From SKVL01 sp046542915 (GTDB lineage Bacteria > Patescibacteriota > Minisyncoccia > Phycocordibacterales > CSBR16-193), in assembly GCA_046542915.1 (NCBI GenBank), contig JBKHAI010000026.1, positions 1 through 10,217 on the forward strand: a stretch of 10,217 nucleotides of DNA. The letters run 5' to 3'. Below, in pieces: positions 1 through 4,920 of this stretch (its first letter is position 1; each line of letters opens with the position of its first letter). The notes below the pieces were generated by a model. It had not been told where the DNA came from. It worked only from the letters and a program-made list of their open reading frames with translations, and did not search any database. The position numbers were made by a program, and so were the translations under genes.

Positions 1-64
1 TGACATCCCCAGATCTTTATTTTAAGCCACATTTTCAATTTTGGGGATGTCTGACATCCCCAGA
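1..64. repeat. Repeated palindrome half-sites at left edge
   Basis: The 13-mer TGACATCCCCAGA occurs at 1-13 and again at 52-64. Its reverse-complement core GGGGATGTC lies at 43-51. Positions 2-11 could therefore pair with 42-51 (10 bp, about 30-nt loop), or 42-51 could form a tight dyad with 53-62. The first copy sits at the window edge, so it may be the right half of a second full palindrome cut off by the window. The centre-to-centre distance would then be about 51 bp. This reads as tandem operator-like sites or the end of a short repeat array; the window does not decide between them. Confidence 0.6.
42..62. promoter_or_regulatory. 21-bp palindrome, candidate operator or activator site
   Basis: Arms TGGGGATGTC (42-51) and GACATCCCCA (53-62) are perfect 10-bp inverted repeats around a single central T. 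A one-base spacer is too tight for an RNA hairpin and is typical of a site for a dimeric DNA-binding protein. It ends 13 nt upstream of the candidate -35 box of the plus-strand gene. Its centre falls about 60 bp upstream of the predicted transcription start, a position often used by activators that contact the polymerase alpha subunit. The binding protein is unknown, and the regulatory role is inferred from symmetry and position only. Confidence 0.45.
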
Positions 65-75
65 AAGGATATAAG

Positions 76-104
76 TTTACATTTCCAAATTCTTATGGTA
101 GTGT
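76..104 (+). promoter_or_regulatory. Candidate promoter of the plus-strand zinc-protein gene
   Basis: The -35 candidate TTTACA is at 76-81. After a 17-nt spacer comes TAGTGT at 99-104, preceded by TGG (96-98) as an extended -10 element. The -35 matches consensus at 5 of 6 positions and the -10 at only 3 of 6, so recognition would lean on the TG motif and perhaps on the upstream palindrome. The predicted start near 111 leaves a leader of about 32 nt that contains the ribosome binding site. Confidence 0.35.
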
Positions 105-130
105 AAAAAAAGTTTGTTCAATACAAAAAA

Positions 131-137
131 AAGGAGG
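131..137 (+). promoter_or_regulatory. Strong Shine-Dalgarno of the 90-aa gene
   Basis: AAGGAGG at 131-137 lies 5 nt before the ATG at 143 and follows an A-rich stretch (123-132). It is the clearest ribosome binding site in the window and fixes the start of the small plus-strand gene. Most minus-strand starts here lack a comparable motif, which suggests this gene is translated efficiently. Confidence 0.75.
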
Positions 138-142
138 ACCCT

Positions 143-415
143 ATGACTGTTGTCTTTGAAGGCACTACGGGATCAATAAAGATCAAGTCTTTTTGTTCCG
201 TTGGTAGAAATCGTATAACGGAACGTTGTTCCAGATGTCAGCGTCTTTATGAGGAAAAGACCAAATTTTACACCAATGCCGAAGTGGAAGATGGGGATGG
301 TCACATCAGCTACCATCAGAAATTCTTTATCTGGAATAATAAAGAAAAGATCTGCCCGGAATGCAGAGAAAGAAAGCAGATCTTTTTCAGGGTCTCTAAA
401 ATGCCAAGAGATTAA
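143..415 (+). CDS. Small two-CxxC (zinc-ribbon-like) hypothetical protein
   Basis: The protein has 90 residues and I do not recognise its family. It has two cysteine pairs, C29-x-x-C32 and C71-x-x-C74, about 40 residues apart, plus a single C18. This spacing would suit one four-cysteine zinc site of the zinc-ribbon type. Between the pairs is a mixed polar/aromatic stretch (Y43 to W64). The protein is basic (many Lys/Arg) with no signal peptide or membrane segment, so a cytoplasmic nucleic-acid- or ribosome-associated role is possible, but that is inference. The start is fixed by a strong Shine-Dalgarno. The gene is the only plus-strand one here. It has its own candidate promoter, an upstream palindrome and a strong downstream terminator, so it is a monocistronic unit. 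Its stop TAA (413-415) overlaps the stop of the convergent gene. Confidence 0.75.
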   Translation: MTVVFEGTTGSIKIKSFCSVGRNRITERCSRCQRLYEEKTKFYTNAEVEDGDGHISYHQKFFIWNNKEKICPECRERKQIFFRVSKMPRD

Positions 416-1305
416 GCCGCTTTAGAGCCCGTTATGGGCTCTGTTAGGGCTTTATAAACAGGATTATTACGCGCTCCATTGGGAACTTCAATGGAGCGCT
501 TTTTTTCTTCCATAACATCCTCCAGTATCACAAGAACATCTCTTTGGTTTTTAACTATCGGATCTTTATCGGAGTACCCTGCTACCCTGGCCTCCTCTAT
601 GAACAACTCTAGTTGCCCGCAGACCTCTTCCAGTAACTCTATCTGGATGTAGTGTTTTTCTAACTCATTTTTTGAGTTTTGTTTTTCATTCTTATCTTGA
701 CTTTTTATATAACCATGTATTTTTTTAGCCAGATCCTTAACACCCTCATGGTCGGTGCCGACTATCACTTTGGGGAGCATCGTCAAAGATCCTTTGTATG
801 GTTGGTCTTCCGGAAAAGAGGACTTGAAGTATTTTAAAGAGGAAAGTTTTCCTTCTCTTATGCGCTTAAAATTTTTATCTCTTTTGACCCTGGCACTTGA
901 GCCATCTTTGCCGGTCGTAACATCAATTCCCAGTCTTGTTGGTTTCTTTCCTTCGCCTTGGTCAAATTCATAGACAAGGTCCACTCCTCTAAAATAATCG
1001 TCAAAATCGGAGGTGGGTACGGCTACGGCGTCGGTTCCGAACCAGTCAAACTCAACCAGCTCAGTACCCAATGCCGCTTCCAGAAAAGCCGATCTTTCGG
1101 TATGCTCCAGATGCTTTTTCTCAATATCTTTTACCGCTCGGATGTCTTCAGCCACGATCGAGGGAGGATAGATGTCGCTGAATTCCTTTATATCGGGTTT
1201 CAGTTGCTTGAACTCATATCCCAAGGTTGGAAAGATCTCCTCTTCTTCCGATGTTAAGATCTCTGGTCTTGAAAAGTTCAACTCGTATTCCTGATCAGGT
1301 CTCAT
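412..1305 (-). CDS. Hypothetical protein with possible PD-(D/E)XK-like core
   Basis: The protein has 297 residues from the ATG at 1305. An upstream TTG at 1311 would add two residues, but AGAAG upstream lies 8 nt from the ATG and only 2 nt from the TTG. It has no signal peptide or membrane segment. The middle (about residues 70-160) has a helix with Glu (FLEAAL), then GVDLVYEF, then GIDVTTGKD followed by a Lys/Arg-rich helix. This order of acidic residues on successive strands resembles a PD-(D/E)XK nuclease core, although the usual (D/E)xK is replaced by DVT with a Lys a few residues on; this is a fold guess, not a recognised match. Residues about 200-270 are predicted helical. Similar unnamed proteins recur, as I recall, in CPR genomes. 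The gene follows the DUF7282-like gene by 11 nt and is probably co-transcribed with it. Its 3' end carries the opposing gene's terminator. Confidence 0.8.
   Translation of the reverse strand: MRPDQEYELNFSRPEILTSEEEEIFPTLGYEFKQLKPDIKEFSDIYPPSIVAEDIRAVKDIEKKHLEHTERSAFLEAALGTELVEFDWFGTDAVAVPTSDFDDYFRGVDLVYEFDQGEGKKPTRLGIDVTTGKDGSSARVKRDKNFKRIREGKLSSLKYFKSSFPEDQPYKGSLTMLPKVIVGTDHEGVKDLAKKIHGYIKSQDKNEKQNSKNELEKHYIQIELLEEVCGQLELFIEEARVAGYSDKDPIVKNQRDVLVILEDVMEEKKRSIEVPNGARNNPVYKALTEPITGSKAA
424..442. other. Short hairpin just past the small gene
   Basis: AGAGCCC (424-430) and GGGCTCT (436-442) form a 7-bp perfect stem with a 5-nt loop, 8 nt after the plus-strand stop codon. No T-run follows on either strand, so it is not an intrinsic terminator by itself. 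It lies inside the coding region of the convergent gene. In the small gene's transcript it would sit upstream of the true terminator at 471-506 and could protect the 3' end from exonucleases; that role is inferred. Confidence 0.35.
471..506 (+). terminator. Intrinsic terminator of the small plus-strand gene, inside the opposing CDS
   Basis: GCGCTCCATT (471-480) and AATGGAGCGC (490-499) form a perfect 10-bp stem. The nine bases between them can add one G-C and two G-T pairs, leaving a three-base loop. Seven T residues (500-506) follow directly, the standard signature of a Rho-independent terminator for plus-strand transcription. It begins 55 nt after the stop at 415. On the minus strand the same DNA encodes residues near the C-terminus of the convergent protein, and there the hairpin is preceded rather than followed by the T-equivalent run, so it should not stop minus-strand transcription. 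Confidence 0.85.
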
Positions 1306-1316
1306 AAACAAAGCTT

Positions 1317-1883
1317 CTATTGTGGAAGTGTTTTAAAAGAGACACTTACCGTCTCGCCTTCTTCTTTTATTAACGGCATATCCCTAGCGGTATCAAATCT
1401 TCTGTCTCTGTCTTTTTCACGCTCGGCCACCATATAAAGGATGACTTTGTACTCTTTTTCCGCCTCGGTCTCTCGCAAAAGCTCCATTTGACCTTCGGTG
1501 TCATCTTTGGAGAAAAGTTTTGCTCCCAGAATGTTCCCCAACTCACCTTCTCTGTCCTCTCTGACGACGACCCATCTGTCCTCGGATAATGAGAGCTCGG
1601 AAATTTTGACAGTATTTCCGGCCTTCTGATCTTCTACTGTCACCTTGTCATCGTATTCTGTACTTTCATCTTCACTTTCATCCGCTTCTTCTTCCTGATC
1701 CTCATTTTCTTCTACCTTCCTCTCTTCCTCTTCCGGGTCTTGGGAGATCTCCTCATCGTCTTCATTTCGTTCGGAGAAAAGAAAAAAGGTAGTTACTAAC
1801 ATCGCCGCCAATAGCAAGCCTAAAAATATCTTAGCCGTCGGGGTCAGGTCAGACAGGAATGATCTTTGTTTGTTAGTTTCCAT
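1317..1883 (-). CDS. Membrane-anchored DUF7282-like protein with acidic linker
   Basis: The protein has 188 residues in three parts. A short basic N-terminus leads into one hydrophobic segment (about 16-37) that acts as a membrane anchor with the rest outside. An extremely acidic linker follows (40-79, 25 of 40 residues Asp/Glu). The C-terminal domain (about 80-188) has VTVEDQKAGN, then WVVVRED..GELGN.LGAKLF and a V.LY strand. That pattern matches my recollection of the DUF7282 beta-sandwich domain, found in extracytoplasmic proteins of haloarchaea and CPR bacteria; its function is unknown. There is no cysteine, so no lipobox. The ATG at 1883 has no clear Shine-Dalgarno and is preceded by a 53-nt AT-rich gap. 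The stop TAG is 11 nt before the next gene's ATG, suggesting an operon with the PD-(D/E)XK-like gene. A surface or adhesion role is only a guess. Confidence 0.85.
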   Translation of the reverse strand: METNKQRSFLSDLTPTAKIFLGLLLAAMLVTTFFLFSERNEDDEEISQDPEEEERKVEENEDQEEEADESEDESTEYDDKVTVEDQKAGNTVKISELSLSEDRWVVVREDREGELGNILGAKLFSKDDTEGQMELLRETEAEKEYKVILYMVAEREKDRDRRFDTARDMPLIKEEGETVSVSFKTLPQ

Positions 1884-1912
1884 ATTCTAAAGAATTAATA
1901 AATATTACTTAT

Positions 1913-1940
1913 ATATTAGAACAAGGATAGGAAAAATCAA
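1913..1940 (-). promoter_or_regulatory. Weak candidate promoter in AT-rich gap
   Basis: On the minus strand TTGATT (1940-1935) and TAATAT (1918-1913) are 16 nt apart, each matching the sigma-70 hexamers at 4 of 6 positions. They sit in the AT-rich 53-nt gap between the ATP-cone nuclease gene and the DUF7282-like gene. In DNA this AT-rich such matches occur by chance, so this is a candidate only. The TTGATT overlaps the stop codon of the upstream gene. Confidence 0.22.
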
Positions 1941-2809
1941 GTCCGGCAAGCTTGGCCTCCTGATCTCGTGATAAGTTTTGCTTCTTCAATTACCTTATTG
2001 TGCTTTTTATTCTTTACACCGAATTGATCGAGATCACCGGAGTGTTCCAAGACATCTCGGCAAAGCACCAGGTCCTCCTTTAAAAGCATCTTCTTCTCGC
2101 TTTTACTTAAAGAAGGTATGGCGGTAACCGGATGGAGCCCGCTTTCTTCAATAAGGCACTGCAAGTTTCCTCGAGGCGGATGATTCCAACTTATCATTGT
2201 CATTCCCGCACATTCGCCGTATTTTAAAGCGCTGTCGGTGAACTTGGTGTTTGTTATAAGCCAGACGGCATGGGGTTTTTCCTCGTAAGAAAGATAAGGA
2301 CTTTCCCAGAGATCGTCAAATCTGGCCTTAACGTAGAGAGCCGTTTGCAGATCACTTTTAGTTCCGTGTTCATTGTGAAATTTCGTCTCGGCTATAAAGG
2401 TATGGGACTTATGGCGGGCAAAAAGATCAATTTCGTGCTCTATGCACATTCCGGGCATATAGATCCCTGTCTGTGTCTCGTAACCGAATCGGGAGAAGAC
2501 CTTGGCTATGAACTGCTCAAAAGGAAAACCGGTCGGGCCGAATTCTTTTACCGCCTCGTTCAAAGAATAACTTATAGCAACGGTCTTCTTGATCTTTTTC
2601 AGTTCCGCAAAGGCCTTTCGGTATATTTTTTTAGTAGTAATGTCGTGGTAGAGTATCTCTTCCACTTTTTTCAAAACCTCTACGATCTGCTCCTCGGAAG
2701 CACCGGCCAACTCCAGTGATCTTTGTAACTTCTCGGGATCAAACGCTTCCCGGGTCCCGTCCGCTTTTTTAATTATTGTTTCATATCCCATTGCTGTATA
2801 TATTAGCAA
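1937..2809 (-). CDS. ATP-cone domain fused to Mrr-like restriction endonuclease
   Basis: The protein has 290 residues from a TTG at 2809. The TTG has GGAGGAGG 5 nt upstream; the alternative ATG at 2791 gives 284 residues but has no properly spaced site. Residues about 8-90 match the ATP-cone, the nucleotide-binding regulatory domain of NrdR and ribonucleotide reductases: IIKKADGTREAFD, then ITTKKIY and paired helices. Residues about 94-210 form a PD-(D/E)XK core of the Mrr type: FEQFIAKVFSRFGY helix with E98, then HEIDLF with D128, then AETKF with E141 and K143, so the catalytic set is intact. The tail (232-290) is helical and basic. The architecture suggests a DNA nuclease gated by (d)ATP level, in defence, repair or nucleic-acid scavenging; this is inference from domains. 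The gene overlaps the 3' end of mnmA by 29 nt (11 nt from the ATG), implying coupled translation. Confidence 0.88.
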   Translation of the reverse strand: MLIYTAMGYETIIKKADGTREAFDPEKLQRSLELAGASEEQIVEVLKKVEEILYHDITTKKIYRKAFAELKKIKKTVAISYSLNEAVKEFGPTGFPFEQFIAKVFSRFGYETQTGIYMPGMCIEHEIDLFARHKSHTFIAETKFHNEHGTKSDLQTALYVKARFDDLWESPYLSYEEKPHAVWLITNTKFTDSALKYGECAGMTMISWNHPPRGNLQCLIEESGLHPVTAIPSLSKSEKKMLLKEDLVLCRDVLEHSGDLDQFGVKNKKHNKVIEEAKLITRSGGQACRT

Positions 2810-3887
2810 TTATTCCTCCTCCGATACAACGCCCACTATCATAAAGTACCAATGACTGCCCTTCCGCTACAGCGGTTTGCGGTTCGGTGAAATAAACGAG
2901 TGTTTCATTTTCATTGACCGAGATCCGGCATTCTCTCTCCGGCTGACGGTAACGATATACGGCACCTAAGACCTTTTCGCTGTATTCTAAAGCGACTCCT
3001 TCCGGTATCCAGTTCTCGTTGACCAAAGAGATCTTAGAGACACTTTCTTTTTTGGGATCAGTGGATACCACTAAAGTGTTATTGGAGACGTCCTTTCTTA
3101 TTACATAAAAAGGAGCACTATCGGGGCTTTTGTTTTCTACGGTAAAACCGTGCCTTTGTCCGATCGTGTAAAACCAAGCTCCTTCGTGATGGCCGATAAC
3201 TTCTCCTTTTTCATCTAAAACATTTCCGGGCTCGGGTGGGATATATCGTGAAAGGAACGTCTTTAGATCCACTTTACCCAAAAAACAGATCCCTTGACTG
3301 TCTTTCTTTTTGGCGGTCGGCAGGTCATAGTGGTCGGCTAAGTCTCTGACCTCGTTTTTTTTCATCTCTCCCACCGGAAAGATGGTTTGGGACAAGACCT
3401 TCTGGGATAGTGCCCATAGAAAATACGACTGATCTTTGTTGGGGTCTTTGCCGCGAAGCAGGTGATATTCCTCTTGGTTATCTTTATCCATTTGGGGATC
3501 TATACGGCAATAGTGTCCGGTTGCGACCAGATCGGCCCCTTCTTTCAAAGCCCAGTCAAAGAACAAACCGAACTTTACATATTTATTACACATCACATCC
3601 GGATTGGGGGTTCGTCCGGCACGATACTCCTCCACCATATACTTGACCACTTTTTCTTTATAAAGTTCCTTGGCGTCAAAGGTCTTGAAAGGAATATTCA
3701 GTTTCTCACAAACCCTCATAGCGTCATGCCGATCTGCTCCGGAGGTGCACTCTAAAAACTCCGGTTGCCAAACATCAATAAAGACGCCGGTAACATCATA
3801 ACCTTGATCTTTCAGGATCGCCGCCGTGACCGAGCTATCAACTCCGCCCGAGAGGCCGACGTAAACTTTTTTATCATTCTCTTTCAT
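2781..3887 (-). CDS. mnmA: tRNA-specific 2-thiouridylase MnmA
   Basis: The 368-residue protein has normal length for MnmA. It adds sulfur to U34 of tRNA(Lys), tRNA(Glu) and tRNA(Gln) in the cytoplasm, via ATP activation of the base and persulfide relay. The PP-loop SGGVDSS is at 13-19. The two catalytic cysteines are C100 in PNPDVMCN and C201 in DSQGICFLG. Also present are ATGHYC (122-127), the KDQSYFLW substrate loop (151-158), GQRHG (243-247) and the C-terminal beta-barrel ending in GGGII. All key residues are intact. The sulfur donor desulfurase is not in this window. The ATG at 3887 has no well-spaced Shine-Dalgarno. Upstream is a 65-nt gap with a hairpin after mltG; downstream, the ATP-cone nuclease start overlaps the mnmA 3' end. 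Confidence 0.97.
   Translation of the reverse strand: MKENDKKVYVGLSGGVDSSVTAAILKDQGYDVTGVFIDVWQPEFLECTSGADRHDAMRVCEKLNIPFKTFDAKELYKEKVVKYMVEEYRAGRTPNPDVMCNKYVKFGLFFDWALKEGADLVATGHYCRIDPQMDKDNQEEYHLLRGKDPNKDQSYFLWALSQKVLSQTIFPVGEMKKNEVRDLADHYDLPTAKKKDSQGICFLGKVDLKTFLSRYIPPEPGNVLDEKGEVIGHHEGAWFYTIGQRHGFTVENKSPDSAPFYVIRKDVSNNTLVVSTDPKKESVSKISLVNENWIPEGVALEYSEKVLGAVYRYRQPERECRISVNENETLVYFTEPQTAVAEGQSLVLYDSGRCIGGGIIANIYSNGI
2815..2822 (-). promoter_or_regulatory. Shine-Dalgarno supporting the TTG start, inside mnmA
   Basis: On the minus strand GGAGGAGG lies 5 nt upstream of TTG at 2809 and 23 nt upstream of the ATG at 2791, so it favours the TTG start of the ATP-cone gene. The same bases encode part of the conserved Gly-Gly-Gly near the MnmA C-terminus, so the motif may be there for protein reasons alone. 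The start choice is therefore not fully settled. Confidence 0.45.
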
Positions 3888-3905
3888 ATCAAAATATTTT
3901 TAACT

Positions 3906-3929
3906 ACTCCGATACTTGTTTCTCGGAGT
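3906..3929. other. Hairpin in mltG-mnmA intergenic gap
   Basis: ACTCCGA (3906-3912) and TCGGAGT (3923-3929) form a 7-bp stem with a 10-nt loop, in the 65-nt gap between the mltG stop and the mnmA start. In minus-strand RNA the stem is followed by AGUUAAAAAUAUUUU, not a clean U-run, so it would be a weak terminator at best. A smaller GTGAT/ATCAC inverted repeat partly overlaps the gap just before it. It could modulate read-through from mltG into mnmA or stabilise RNA ends; the role is unknown. Confidence 0.4.
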
Positions 3930-3952
3930 GATCTTATCACAAATAAGAAATA

Positions 3953-4906
3953 TTATTTTCTCAAATAATTTTCGCGGTTGTATTGGTGGCCGTCAAAATC
4001 TTCAGCGTAATACATATTGCCGGCAAGGTCGGAGAGAAAGTACCAGTACTCATTTTCTATCGGATCTATAGCCGCTCTGATGGACTCTTCACTCGGGTTA
4101 GTGATCGGGGTTGGTGGCAGACCCGAAAATCTATAAGTATTGTAAGGGTCTTCAATTTCCAGATCCTCCAGGGTCAGGTCATAGGTTGTTTTGTTATTAA
4201 CGTACTTAAAAGCGGCATCCACTTGCAAAGGCATTCCGTCTTCCAGTCTCCTCCAGAGAATGTCAGCTATCTTTCTTTTACTCTCTTTAGTGTTGGCCTC
4301 GGCCTCCAGAATGGAGGCCATAATGATTATCTCATCCAGTGGTCTTTCCATCTCCATATCTTCCTGTATCTTCTCCATCCTGTCTTCAAAATTATTTTCC
4401 ATTTTTTCTACGACATCCTCGGTGGAGCTTGAAGGAAAAAAATTATAAGTGTCAGGAGCCAAGTATCCTTCATCAGCCTCGGCAAAGAAAACATCTCTGT
4501 CGAACATCGGTAACTCATTTTCAAGATGATCGGCGATACGTTCAAGGTTCCATCCTTCTATTATCGTTATCTTAAGTGGCTCCATTCCGTAACTCCCTTC
4601 GGAAACCTTTCTGGCCACGCTGTACACCGGTTCCGATTTATCAAAATAGTACTCTCCGGCCGGTATCTGATGCTCTCCTTCAAGAAGGATCACGAAAGCT
4701 CTAAACCAAAAAGGTGAGCGTATGATCCCTTCTGTATGAAGTTTCTCCGCGATATTGCTCAAGTTATCGCCTTCCTTTATTTCCACTACGGAAAGCTCAT
4801 TGTGACCTTTTGGCGGAGATATTAATATGGCCGTGGCAATGACCACAAAACAAAATAGCAGAATAAAGGTGTCGCTGAGGGTTTTTTTGTTGATGATCTT
4901 TCTCAT
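3953..4906 (-). CDS. mltG: Endolytic peptidoglycan transglycosylase MltG (YceG-like)
   Basis: The 317-residue protein cleaves nascent glycan strands at the outer face of the membrane and so sets strand length. One N-terminal membrane segment (about 12-31) follows the basic MRKIINKK. A LysM-like subdomain follows (about 39-80, with IKEGDNLSNIAEKL). The catalytic YceG domain has the PDTYNF motif (151-156), ASILEAEA with catalytic Glu E201 (equivalent of E. coli MltG E218), LQVDAAFKY (227-235), YNTYRFSGLPPTPITNPS (255-272) and the YWYFLSDLAGNMYYAEDFDGH-type end. The protein is slightly shorter than E. coli MltG but complete. The ATG at 4906 is preceded by an A-rich leader with no Shine-Dalgarno, 14 nt after the stop of the DUF8128-like gene, so the two are probably co-transcribed. 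Confidence 0.95.
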   Translation of the reverse strand: MRKIINKKTLSDTFILLFCFVVIATAILISPPKGHNELSVVEIKEGDNLSNIAEKLHTEGIIRSPFWFRAFVILLEGEHQIPAGEYYFDKSEPVYSVARKVSEGSYGMEPLKITIIEGWNLERIADHLENELPMFDRDVFFAEADEGYLAPDTYNFFPSSSTEDVVEKMENNFEDRMEKIQEDMEMERPLDEIIIMASILEAEANTKESKRKIADILWRRLEDGMPLQVDAAFKYVNNKTTYDLTLEDLEIEDPYNTYRFSGLPPTPITNPSEESIRAAIDPIENEYWYFLSDLAGNMYYAEDFDGHQYNRENYLRK

Positions 4907-4920
4907 TTTTTTGTTTTTTA

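Noticed and set aside
1..64. CRISPR array end (palindromic repeat with a ~30-nt spacer)
   Set aside because: Only one full and one half copy are visible, the window edge cuts the rest, and there are no cas genes. The position before a promoter favours operator-like sites. Left-hand sequence would decide.
424..442. Terminator for the small plus-strand gene or for the convergent gene
   Set aside because: The stem is real but has no T-run on either strand; the structure at 471-506 is the convincing terminator.
1309..1311. TTG start for the PD-(D/E)XK-like protein
   Set aside because: It is only 2 nt from the nearest purine-rich site, while the ATG at 1305 is spaced 8 nt; the gain is just two residues.
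2270..2719. 149-aa plus-strand open frame opposite the ATP-cone nuclease
   Set aside because: Antisense shadow of a gene with clear domains; no independent coding evidence.
2781..2809. Frameshifted fusion of MnmA and the ATP-cone nuclease
   Set aside because: MnmA ends at its normal C-terminus and the ATP-cone begins at its usual N-terminus; this is an ordinary gene overlap.
3983..4432. 149-aa plus-strand open frame opposite mltG
   Set aside because: Antisense shadow of mltG; no start signal or known motif.
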